Positions 23,549-34,778 of a stretch of DNA of 64,000 bases are shown here, in pieces. Under the pieces are notes generated by a model that worked only from the letters and a program-made list of their open reading frames with translations, had not been told where the DNA came from and did not search any database. The translations under genes and the position numbers were made by a program. Positions within the stretch are counted from its first letter, which is position 1. Every line of letters starts with the position of its first letter. Origin of the DNA: Phellopilus nigrolimitatus (taxonomy: Eukaryota; Basidiomycota; Agaricomycetes; Hymenochaetales; Hymenochaetaceae); contig JAJOHG010000005.1 of the NCBI GenBank assembly GCA_021029095.1, positions 1,054,001-1,118,000 of the forward strand. Reading direction: 5' to 3'.

Positions 23549-26500
23549 ATGGATCAAGCATTCGCATCCTTAGCTCATATTCGCATTTTGGTACTTCCCG
23601 TCGGGTCCATACAGCGGTCCTCATTTGAAGAATGGTCAGCGATGGTCAGAGATTTTGACGAGATTCGATTAAGCGATGTACCAGGTGATAGCAGGGACGA
23701 CAAAGGTGCGTAAGGCATGCTAGACAGTAATGAGATATTGATATATTCGCTACCTTCAGCTCGTTTCATGCCAAACCCTCTTGCAACTGGCTCTCTTCTA
23801 CTCAACTACGCGACGCACCCTCCGTCCCCCTCTCGCTCAGGTCTAGATCTCTTTCGTCCGTCCGATTTCGTTCTTGGTGTCGTTGGTATCGCAAGCTGTT
23901 CGCAATCAGACGCGCTGTCTTCCATATACTCTCAATTCAATGGATCGCTCGCGGAGCTCTTTCCTTCAAGCCCGATGTTCCCACTCTCACAGAACTGCCT
24001 TGTATTCGAAGAGGGGAATGGGAACACCAATCTGAACGTTGGGAATCATATGCCAGGCTTGGTGGTGATTCCTAGTATGATGGGAAATAAAAAGTTGTAT
24101 ATAGGCACCCTCCTCGCAGAGCTTTGTTCTAATATCCTGGGTGAATTCTCGATCATGGTCAGTCAAACTACACCCGAACTAGAACTCTGTTGAATGATCG
24201 TTTTGAAGGTGAAAGCCCTCGAATCGCCATCTGGCAGCGAATCACTAAATACAGGGATATTTGCAAGACTCCCTGATTACAAAAACGTACGAACGTCACT
24301 GGACGGGCATGAGGGGTATCGCTCACCCCACAATATGGAAGCTTTGCATAGTTTCCCTGAAATATTAGGTAGCAGCTCGACATTTCGAAATAATGACCCA
24401 TCCAAGCTTCCTTTAAAGCGGGCCTCGACGCTTGGCCCTGGTATTGTTGGAGCCAACAATCGCAATTCAACGCTCCTTATACCATCGACTAAGAAACGTC
24501 AAAGTGGGGTCAGCGCCGGAACAGCTCATGCAAGGCTCTATAAGGTTCTGGGTGACCTTTTCTTGCTGGCGGGCAGGATAATGGATGCTTCCATATGGTA
24601 AGCTTGCTGGTTGTCTCTTTCCTTAACCTTCAAATAAGCTGGCCACAGGTATAATGAAGCAGTACACCATCTTAAACAGCCACAAGATATGCCATGGCAA
24701 GCTGCGGCTTTAGAGGGAATCGCTGTTGCAAGCGTGATCGACTTCTGCTCAGCCAATCATGGGCTCGTATGTGCTCTTTCTCCCCCTTCGTTCGCATGCG
24801 TACTCACGGTTATCTCATCGATAGTCATCTGGTAGCTCTCAGGTGAAGGATCCCTGCATGGAGTTCTCAGAGAAATTTTCGCGAGCGACGGCTCTTTACT
24901 CTGGAGCGGCCGACGTAGCCGACAGTGAACAATGCATGTCTGATCTCTCCTTCCTCTACATTACAGCTTGCCTTCGACAGTCCTCTCTTCTATACTCCGT
25001 CTGGCTAGCGAGAGGTTGGAATCCCCTTACATTCAGAGCGCTTTTGCACGGGAAATTTGGCATTCGCCCATCCCCCCAGTCTAAAGCAGAAGAGACTGTC
25101 ACCGTGGCGCATCCAGATCAATTAAGCATCACTACTGGTGTATCACGATCAGATATTTCAGCAATTCTAGCACAAGCACACGGTCCATGGCTACTCCATC
25201 TAGGCTCGAGGGAACGCATCGAGGCTTTACGCTGTATTGCTGTATTGTACTCTGGCTTGCGCTATAGGAGAAAGGAGGCTTACATCTTGAGAGAGCTTCT
25301 TGCTTGTTTGATGGATCTCGTGATTCTGGGACGAGAGGAAATAAGAGAGTCGACAGAAACGTCGCTAGACATACACGAGGCTTCAAATCCGCAAAACGGC
25401 CACGAAAATGTAGGGATCCGAGAAAAGGACGATGTTGCTGGCAATAACAGTATCCTGCAGCTTGTGAAGTACATATGCGAAGTCCATAGCATAGACTTGG
25501 ATGCCGTCAAATTCTACGATGAGGATACTAGGACTGCAGGGCAGTCACGCATCTCGTCATCACAGTTTCATCCATCCAAGCCGACCTCAGCAACATTCAC
25601 TTCCCGATATTCGTGGCCTGACCTCCAAACCGGTATGGCCAGAGAGGCTCTTGCAGTAGCTGAAGCTTTACCTGGTGGGTCGCCGCACAGAATTAGCCTA
25701 CATATTGACTGATACTTCGCACAAAGATTATCCTGCAGTTATCTTATTCGCTCTATCCGCCCTGCGTTCCTTGTCTTCTTTCCTTGATGCAGAGGACCAA
25801 TATCACTTATATACCACGGCATCTCGAGCAATGGCGACAGTTCGTCGCCGAGGAGACGAAAGGAAGTTAAACTACTGGTTGGCAGAGATCGTTGTTAGCA
25901 TCGATCTTGTCCCGTAAGCGATTTTATATCTTTCCGTTCTCATGATCGTCGTCTTAATTTGCATTTCAAAGCCTTCCATTCATCCGTCTCCCGAGGGAGA
26001 GATCATGGTCAGATCTTCAGTTGCAGTCTGGAGGCGATCACGAACAGCATGTAAAGATTGATCCTTTTCTGTACAATCCGCGACGTATATTGAACGGCAA
26101 GGTTCGTTTGTATCTTACAAGTATGTTATTATTGACGCTTATATGGAATTAAGCGCCAAGCTATTGCTGTAGCAAATGAGGAATTGGAGTTTAGTGTGAC
26201 TCTTGAAAACCCATATTCCGTTGTGCTCGATCTGCTTTCAGTGTCACTTAGGTCAGTGTCCAGAATATTGCGAATTATCACTGGTCCTCACGGCTTCTTC
26301 AGCACTACTGGAGTATCTTTCGTTTGCAATCCTTCGCCAGTCATGATTCAGCCGAACTCTTTCGAAACCGTCACTCTGACTGGGCGGACAACGGAATCAG
26401 GAACGCTTATCATCCGTGGTTGCATCGTGCAATTACCTGGACTCGAACGTCACGAAGCCTTACTTCCCTCGCGCACTGATGAAGAGGAAGAAAAGCATTT

Positions 26501-28353
26501 TCTCAAGTCTATCGCCCAACTGAATGAAGACGAGCGTTCGAAATCCCTATCACTGAATGACAGGTTGGTGAAGAGGAGGTATACTCACGACAGTAATGTA
26601 CCACTAGAGAAAGACAGCAAACCCATCGCTCCTTTAAAGTACCTAGAATTGAAGATTGTCCCGGAGCAGCCGTTCTTGCGTATCCGTAGGACGTCGCTTA
26701 CGAATGGTGCAGTCATGCTTTATGATGGTGAATAGTGAGTGCATCAGCAGCTACAGAGTTTGGGGGACTAAAATGCAATCCCTTTTATTCTCAAGCTCGA
26801 TTATCCGACTTACGGTGGAAAACATTTCTTCTCTCCCGGTCGACTATCTCGACTTGCTTTTTGATGATTCGACGAAAGTTTACTCCGAACAGGCTCTCAA
26901 TGACAGTGATCTAAATGCTTTCGACATTTACGAAACGGAGTATAGTCTTGTCAACAGACCCGTGTTCTCTTGGGAATCAGACAAGAGTCGGAAAGAAATT
27001 GCTGCCGGGAAAGAGAGCGCAATCTTTGTAAAGTGCTTTGGGAAAGTTGGCTGGTATGTTTTGTTGTTTAAAGAATTTTCTTGTGAGAAAAAGATTACCA
27101 TTTCATTTGTGCAGTACCGATGGCACAATACAAATTTCGTACTCTTATACTTCCCGACGACAAGACAACTTACAGACTCCTCCAACTGCGTTCTACACCC
27201 GGCAACTGCTCTTTCCTGTTCTCGTCACTGTGTATCAGATGTTGAATTGTTCGGGAATGAACATTCTCCCCATCTCGACTTTAGAACTCGGTGATACTGA
27301 TGTCGTCGACAAGGATTGGAGTGCATTTCTGAAGAACGCCAATGAGTTTGAGTGGTGTGTGCTCACACTGGATGTCCAGAATATATATGGATTACCCTTT
27401 GAAGTGATATTATCGTACAGATCGAAAGGTAAGTCGTTCTCAGAAATCATGGATAACAAACTAAGTAGATGTTTGCGAAGTGTCTACTACCCGTGTCGTC
27501 CCTCCGGGCTCCACGTATAGGTACGTAGTACTTTCTTCCGTCTTGTGGGACAGGCTGTTAAAAGGGCGGATAATAGATTCCTTCTTCCCATAGAACGGTT
27601 TTCTCTTTCTACGTCTGAGACCACCGCCCCCATCCCATCATTAATGAACCGCCAATTCGTCGTCACCGGCCTGGCAAGCGACGAAGAAAAAGCCCAAGGG
27701 GAACTTTTCTGGTACCGCGAGGAACTTTTAAGTAGGGTACATGCCACCTGGAAGGAGGTGAGCTTGACATCGCCTAGTTTATCGACTGGACCTAGTACTT
27801 ATTATGCAGGCGGCGGGTTCCCGAATGGGAGAATTATCACTCCGTCAGCAGCGATTCACACAGCCTATGTTGAACGCCCTCCGTACAGAGAACATTCGGG
27901 TCTGCTTATCATTATCCGTCATAGATGACGGAGAAGAATCGGCGATATCGTCGATTAAACTTGTCGGCTCTTCTGGGATGACTTACATGACGGCGCCTAA
28001 TCGATATGTTCTGGTGACAACTCGGGTGCAAAACCTGTCGCGTAAGTCTAAGCCACCTTCTACGGACAATATATTTAAAGAACATATCTCTCGTATCTCC
28101 AACAGCATCACCTTTAGTACTTTCACTCACACTCAATGGAGAACCCGCAGAATACTTTGCATACAACGGTGTGCTGAAGAACATTCCGATAGGCCGCTTG
28201 ATGAGCCAGGAATCGAAAGAACACCAGGCACTTGTGGTATTTCTAGCGCAAGGTCAGTTTACGATTTCAGCGCAAGTGCGAACCGTTGTTGTCGGACAGC
28301 AGGCAGAGGTAAGCGGCACGGGGAGCTTAGTGGTGATGTCGCAGGATTCGTGA
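23549..28353 (+). CDS. TRS120: TRS120 (TRAPPC9-like), TRAPPII tethering complex subunit
   Basis: The start is MDQAFASLAHIRILVLPVGS at 23549. The N-terminal part has PSDFVLGVVGIASCSQSDAL and GLVVIPSMMGNKKLYIGTLL, then a helical region with LGDLFLLAGRIMDASIW and YNEAVHHLKQPQDMPWQAAA. Later come beta-rich segments typical of the family's Ig-like C-terminal half: LEFSVTLENPYSVVLDLLSV, FETVTLTGRTTESGTLIIRG, IVPEQPFLRIRRTSL and LVTTRVQNLS. The end is LVVMSQDS-stop at 28353. The estimated 1,200-odd residues fit yeast Trs120 (1,289). TRAPPII activates Rab11-type GTPases (Ypt31/32) at the late Golgi. About 20 introns break it into moderate exons. Start supported by conservation of the first 20 residues; family call strong. 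Confidence 0.88.
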
Positions 28354-28580
28354 AATGGAGTGCAGTGCAATTCGCTTCATTTCGGTTTTCAGATGTTTGG
28401 ACATATCATTATTGTTTGCGTTCAATTCAGGAGCATATAGCAGAACTTCATCGGATGCATGCATTTATGCTCCCCAGAAACCAATATATCCTATTTCCCT
28501 TATAAATAAACAACTCCATTTATCGCATTAGTACAACTGCCACTGGGAACAACACAAGAAGCTGAGTTGGAAATACAAAG

Positions 28581-29140
28581 TTAGAAGTCTTCTGAGTCTT
28601 GTCTGAACGCAGCGGCATATGACAGGATGGTCCCGTAGACAAGCCTGCGTGACTAATCGTGTCAGTACAGTTGTCGCTTGAAGAGACATAACATAAACGA
28701 AACAACGCACCCTCCCCCAATAATCGACATTGCACACGCTGCCGGACGTATAATTTCCGCGTGTGCGAGAATAAGCGGCAACGCGAAACCGGTAACGACC
28801 ACGACAGACGTGATGAAGCGTCCAAGATCAATGGGACCTGACCCTTCTGAGTCCGTTGAGAAATCGTCCGAGCCGCAATGTGCGAAAAGAGCATTTGGGA
28901 GCGGCGCGACTACAAACGTCAGCGCTGAATTGAAAGGCATGAGAAGCACAGTTTGCTGCGATGCATGTGGCGACGCACCGACGAGTAGAGGCAACCAATT
29001 CGACCAGAGCGCACAGGAGAGGATGATGAGCAGAAAGCCAACCGCGAGGACGAAAGACAGTAAGATAACGGCTGCAAGGAACAAGTTCAGCAAAGAAATG
29101 AGAAGAAAACCGGTTTCATACTTTTCAGACCCGCAGCCAT
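28581..29140 (-). CDS. VPS55: VPS55 (LEPROT family) endosomal membrane protein
   Basis: Exon 1 is 19 nt (MAAGLK plus one base, 29140-29122). Splicing to the acceptor near 29070 restores MAAGLKTVILLSFVLAVGF, a close match to the family start. Further exons give LIILSCALWSNWLPLLV, ALTFVVAPLPNALFAHCG, GPIDLGRFITSVVVVTGFAL and PLILAHAEIIRPAACAMSII. The last exon gives LVYGTILSYAAAFRQDSEDF-stop at 28581-28583. Four hydrophobic helices are visible. Vps55 works with Vps68 in late-endosome-to-vacuole traffic in yeast; LEPROT is the human relative. The nearest in-frame upstream start-like codons lie inside intron 1 and beyond, so the tiny first exon matters for correct annotation. It converges with TRS120 across 227 bp. 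Confidence 0.9.
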
Positions 29141-29697
29141 CGTTGGAACTAATACTGTAGTGAAGCAGGTGCAACGCGTCAAGCAATGGCAGCACTGCGG
29201 ACTGCTTCCGTTTCAGGCAACCAACTCAAAGCAAAACGCCGCGGTATCAACGATACACCTTGCATTATATCCAGCAAATGAGTTTGACAACGCCAGTCTA
29301 GAAAAAGCTCTTGTATCATAAACTATGTAAATAGTACACAGAATTATTACATGGTCCATGGAGAAAGTACACATTTGCTTTGAAACTAACATCGCTGCTG
29401 CGGCCGAGTATGCGTCTGAAAAGGATATTGGGTGATGGCTTGTGCATGCCAGAGCTAGGAACGACTTTGTTTCTTTTTCTTTCGGTCTGAGAAGTACCCG
29501 ACGATGTGGTGCGGATTGGGTGTCTGTTTCAAGAATTGAATTCGCGACAAACGTTCATGACCGGAGATTTCGCAGGACATCTGTAAGGCTACATCATACA
29601 CAATGTATACAGCACCACAAAATGAGCTAGACGTACAAAAGTCACGTACTGGTATACGTACCATAGCGTACACTTGATGTCGTCCGTCTATTCCTCG
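29141..29697. other. Intergenic between VPS55 and ELF1
   Basis: About 557 bases upstream of VPS55 and downstream of ELF1, both on the minus strand. Only short frames without coding character are present. It probably holds the VPS55 promoter and the ELF1 3' UTR. I see no repeat or RNA gene. Confidence 0.6.
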
Positions 29698-30139
29698 TCA
29701 CTCGCCTCTACTCGTTGGCGCGACCTCGACCCGGAAGCTGTCACTCTCCGCACATCACCATCTTCAATATCCTTCTGTGCAGCATCGGCAGCATCTATCC
29801 ATTCAGAATAGACATCAATCGGCTCCGTCAGATCTTAACAAAACAAGAAAGTTAGTGGTAGCACCATTGCAGTCGGCCAGAACTGCGCTTAAACATACGG
29901 TTGACTCTGCCCTGGAATCGCTGGCCACAAACTCTGCACACAAGGGTTGCGACTCCCTCCTTGCGATCAATCTTAACATTCGCAGATTTTTCATGGTGAC
30001 AGAAGAGACAAGTAAATGTAGTGTCTACCGCATTTCTTGATTAGTAAGTGCAATAATTGAGATCATCAGACTTACCCAGGGGCTTCTTTTTTTGCGCACC
30101 TGCCGCAGGCTTTCTTGATGATTTCTTGCGTTTTCCCAT
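29698..30139 (-). CDS. ELF1: ELF1 / ELOF1 transcription elongation factor
   Basis: The start MGKRKKSSRKPAAGAQKKKP at 30139 is the classic basic N-terminus. After the first intron comes LDTTFTCLFCHHEKSANVKI, then DRKEGVATLVCRVCGQRFQG, giving four zinc ligands C-x2-C ... C-x2-C. The next exon is HLTEPIDVYSEWIDAADAAQ, the conserved C-terminal motif, followed by an acidic/Arg-rich tail (RRVTASGSRSRQRVEASDEE) to the stop at 29698. Elf1 binds the RNA polymerase II clamp, helps passage through nucleosomes and supports transcription-coupled repair. The tail after EWIDA is longer than in the compact animal protein, as common in fungi. The gene is divergent from kinesin-5. Confidence 0.93.
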
Positions 30140-30234
30140 GAGCTACTGTGAGGGTTGCTACTAAAGAGCAGAATGCAAACGATTCAGTTTGAGTAGCCAT
30201 AACATTACACAATGCGTTACATAACGGTGTACAG

Positions 30235-30242
30235 TCACGTGA
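30235..30242. promoter_or_regulatory. TCACGTGA palindrome between ELF1 and kinesin-5
   Basis: The perfect 8-bp palindrome TCACGTGA sits in the 200-bp divergent promoter of ELF1 (start 30139) and kinesin-5 (start 30340). It is the high-affinity form of the Cbf1/USF-type bHLH site. Regulatory use is inferred. Confidence 0.45.
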
Positions 30243-30339
30243 CCAGCGCGTCAAATGTTGAACGTTGTTGTGTGGCCTCCACTGCTCACTCTGCCGACAC
30301 TCCGCTCACTCACTTCCGTCCATCTCATCGGCGTTCACG

Positions 30340-33300
30340 ATGGCGACGCGCCGGACTACAACGCGAACGCGAACTACCACCAATTCGCATGCACCTTCTT
30401 CATCTTCCTCGTCTAGTGGCATTGCCCGACCGCGTTCTGTTGTCTCGAGAGCGCGTCCTGAGCTCACAACTGCAGTTGAAGAGCCATATGAGCAATCTGG
30501 ATCAACGATGAGCACACAAACGACTACTAAGAGGGCAAATCAACTCAATGATGGGGGAGAATCACACATTCAGGTCGTAATCCGTTGTCGAAGGCGTTCC
30601 GAGCGGGAAATCCAGGAAGGCTCGCCCATCATAATATCGTCAGAGGGTCCGAGAGGTCAGAATATTACCATCGAGACAGCTGCACCGAGCTCAGTCCTGG
30701 GCGTCGTAACGCTGCCACCGACACGAACATATCCGTTCGATGTGGTCTTTGGGCCCGAAGCCGACCAGTCGATGGTTTATCATGATGTTGTCCATCCCAT
30801 GCTGGAGGAAGTCCTGAAGGGCTACAACTGTACACTTTTTGCATATGGGCAAACAGGGACAGGAAAGACGTACGTCTGACTGTTCAATTTTGCTTATATT
30901 CCAACCTAATGAACCGGAACAGTCACACGATGCAAGGAGATGTCTCTCTTACACCACTGGGAAACCCTTCCGCCCAGGCTGGAATGATACCGCGCGCGCT
31001 ATTTAAGTTGTTCCATCAACTCGAAAGCTCTGGTGCCGACTATAGTGTGAAGATATCCTATGTCGAGCTCTATAACGAGGAGTTGCGCGATCTTCTCGCG
31101 TCGGAATTCTCTGCACCACAAGGTTCTGCTCAGCCCATGAGTATGGGCTCATCGAAGGAAAACCCGGGTGGACTGAAGATCTTTGACGACTCAAGCAAGA
31201 AAGGTGTATTCATCCAAGGGCTGGAGGACACACCAGTTAAGGATTTCAATGATGCACTGGCTCTTCTTGCCAAAGGAAGCCAGAGGAGGCAAATCGCGGC
31301 GACTAAATTCAACGATCATTCGAGTCGCTCTCATTCGGTATTTTCCATCACTGTGCACTCGAAAGAGACTTCTTCGCTAGGAGACGACCTCCTTAAAGTT
31401 GGAAAGCTTAATCTCGTTGATCTGGCAGGTTCAGAAAACATTGGAAGGTCTGGAGCAGAGAACAAGCGAGCTCGAGAGGCGGGCATGATCAACCAAAGCT
31501 TGCTTACGCTAGGACGCGTCATAAATGCCCTCGTTGATAGGTCGTCACATGTGCCTTACCGGTATGTCTGGCTTGTTATGTTGACATTACACCCTCATAA
31601 CAATTGCTATGCAGCGAATCGAAATTGACGCGTCTCCTACAAGACTCGCTCGGCGGACGTACGAAGACGTGTATTATAGCGACAGTTTCTCCGGCACGGT
31701 CAAACATGGAAGAGACTCTTTCCACTCTCGATTACGCCATACGTGCAAAATCCATCCGGAACAAGCCTGAAGTCAATCAACGCATGACTCGCAATGCCCT
31801 CCTCAAGGAATACGTAGGGGAGATCGAGCGACTCAAATCAGACGTTCTGGCCGCGCGCGAGAAAAACGGTATTTACTTCTCGGAGGAGACGTGGACACAG
31901 CTGAGCACAGAGCATGAGATGCGAGAGACAGAGGTCGAGGAAGCAAAGAAGCAGGTCGATATGATCGAAAGTCAGATGAGATCTGTAAGAGAGGAGTTCG
32001 AGCAGAGCATCGCACTTCTAATGAAGACAGATGGGGAGCTGAAGCATACGAAGGAGAGGCTCCGGACGCGAGAGAACGAGCTGGAGCAGAAGGAGGGAGA
32101 GTTGACAAATGTGAAAGTTGCGCTAGAGGAGGAAGTGGTTTTGCGGAAGGCCCATGCTGCTAGCGAGGACGTTCTTGATAGCGTCGCAGGTGGACTGAAG
32201 AAGGTCGTGGAGGAGAGCACGAACGATGTCGCTGGGCTATTTAGCAAGATTGGTAAGTATAAGATCCTTTCAACGCAGGAATCCTCTAAAGCTCACTCTA
32301 TAACAGATCGGAAAAAGCTCGAATTTGACTCTAAAGCAAAGGTGATAGGAGGACAGAGCAAACTTCTTGATGCCGAGGCGCAGTCCTTCCTCTCCAGTTT
32401 AGTGGACTTCGTGAAAGTTGCGGAACAATCAGTCACCAAGACTCAAATGCTGGCAGAATCGTTCCAGAAATCAGAATCGGCTTCCCTTACAGCTCATTAC
32501 CAGCTCCTCGACGAGCAGATGAAGCGGGTCCAGAATGCCCTAAAAACGGTTCAGTCTAAAGAAGATGCTTCCGAACAGAATCTGACAAACATCTGGACGA
32601 TTGTCAAGGAGGTACAGGACCGACTTGCGAACGAGCTGTCAGCGTGGTCCGCAAGCATCCAGAGCGATATCCAAACAATGTGTGTCGACATCGAAGAGTC
32701 TGGTGCTACCAATTTCGCGTCGGTGAGTATAGTTTCCCAATTGTGTATCCCTAGCATGAAACGTTTTTTTTAGGCGGAACATGCTATGAATACCCTTGGG
32801 TCCGTCATCGACAGACTTGTGAAGGACGCTCGTACGACTATCGAGAACGAGCGCAAGGCCACTGAGCGTCAAAGCGAGCTGGTCTCCCACGCAGCACGTC
32901 AGGAGATAGCGCGCCTGAAGGATCAAAACGCTCACCTCACAGAACTACTAGAGTTGGAGAAGAAGAGCTCGATGAAGGCCAAAGACACTCTCATTAAACG
33001 TGTCTCCTCACTTCTTGTCGATTTTACGGAGGATCGGGACCGCGGACTTCGGGACATTGTGTATGGAGTACAGGAGACCAATAAGCAGATGTCCGACAAA
33101 ACAGAGACCTTTGCTAAAAAGCACGATGTTTTGATGAGCGAGGCAGGTGCCCGTGGTCGTGCTTGGAGCGCAGCACTCGAGAAGACGGCTACCGAAGGCA
33201 TTCTGACCGGATCATCCGCAATAGAGGTACGCCCGTTTAGTTTTTCAGAACCTGCAAAACCTGCCCCTGAACTTAAATATCGAACGGATAGGCTCTACAA

Positions 33301-34318
33301 AAGACGAGCACATCTGTACAAGAGGGGCTTTCAGATATGCGCAGCTCTACAACTGCCGCCATCGAAGCGCATTCTGATGGTATTATACATGTCTCGAAAA
33401 CTCTGAATTCGTGTTCGAAAGGTAAGTCTCGAACTGGCTGGAAGCGGGTTGAGTCTGAGAAATAGCTTCGTAGTGTTTGAGCGAGAACATAAAATCAAGC
33501 GAGCCCGAATTGAGGCCACAACCCATTTGGGAGAGGACGCGCAATCTGTACTTCAGAAAACTCGGGGCGTTGTGGACTCAGCTTCCAAAGCCTTAACGAC
33601 TTTCGGAGATCAGTTCACAGAGGAGGTCTGTACTGTCACTCGCATTCATTCATGTCCGTACATCGTATTAACAGGATCTAATTAGTCAAGCGCGTTGCAC
33701 AAGCGGATCCACTCTCATGCCTCTTCAGGGACCTCACACGTCTCTGCCGTACAGCAACATAATCGACTCATATTCGAACAAGGAACTCGTCAGAATCCAC
33801 CGACTGGATCGACGCCTCAGAAACGAAAATGGCAATATGTAGACAAGTGGGAGAAAACTCAAAGTCGTTCAGATCTCCTATACGACTACCGACGACAACA
33901 TGGGACTGTCATACTTGACGACGTTGCTTCCCAAGCATTTTCGTCAGAATTGCCTCATTCGGATGATTTGAAGTTGCAGGATCTACAGGAAGAAGATGAA
34001 AGGGGCGTACTGCCATCCGAAAGCGGCCCGGATACCATGTCCTCTTCATCCTCGGTGCCGGCGAATAATGAAGTCAAGATGGAGGTGTGTTTGGACCCGC
34101 TACAGGATTCACAGATATCTTCATCGGCAACTCTTTCGGACGAGCCCATCGAGTCCATCCCGATACGTGTGTCGGCCCTTCCCGTTCCAAAGTTAGTTTC
34201 ATCGGATAGCGAAACATCTCTGAAAAGCCAGCCAGTGCGGACGACATTGCAGGAGAAGTCTACAAACATTGCGAATGTTCCTAGACCTACTCGAATGGCT
34301 AGAGCTCGAAGACGTTGA
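30340..34318 (+). CDS. Kinesin-5 (BimC/Cut7/Eg5) mitotic motor
   Basis: The start is [20 protein letters not shown] at 30340, a Ser/Thr-rich head. The motor begins near residue 76 ([19 protein letters not shown]). It has the P-loop [11 protein letters not shown] (split by an intron), switch [12 protein letters not shown], switch [22 protein letters not shown], and [20 protein letters not shown]. Neck and stalk coiled coil follow ([20 protein letters not shown], then [14 protein letters not shown]). In the tail, near 33800-33900, [20 protein letters not shown] is the BimC box, including the Thr-Pro that CDK1 phosphorylates in relatives. The end is MARARRR-stop at 34318; about 1,150 residues. 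Homotetramers cross-link and slide antiparallel spindle microtubules. All diagnostic parts are intact. Confidence 0.95.
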
Positions 34319-34778
34319 TTATTCTCGCTGCGTTCATTATATCGCCCGTACACTTTGTATCACTATGTATTGTAGACTGGCTGCTATTCATCTGGAAGAT
34401 GGCCTTGTCCATAACTCTAGACTAGTATTTCATCGTTTATTCCAAGCGATAATGCTGATTCGGTTCAGACTGTCCGAGGCCACAAGCCGTTGACTTTCCA
34501 CAGTGCTGGTGAGACAAATGTACAACTAGTGTATCCTCAAATACCCAAAATTTACGTGTATTCGTTTGCTCCCTTGAAGGACAGCGGATTACACGATAGA
34601 GACTCGCTTAGTAAGTTCTTTACCTTATAAGGCGACAGCACGCACTGCGCGCCATGAACGCTCATTAGGCCATCTCTACGACTATAGGAGTCTAGGACTG
34701 TTCTGGCTTCGACATAAATTGTGCACGACCATACGCGTTAGCAGCGCTCATTAGTGTGTGGCCATTGGCTACTTTTCC
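34319..34778. other. Intergenic between the two kinesin genes
   Basis: About 460 bases hold the kinesin-5 3' UTR and kinesin-1 promoter. Frames here are short and lack coding character. I see no repeat or RNA gene. Confidence 0.6.

Noticed and set aside
28678..29160. 160-residue plus-strand frame opposite VPS55
   Set aside because: The minus strand encodes a clear Vps55 with conserved helices; the plus frame is its shadow.
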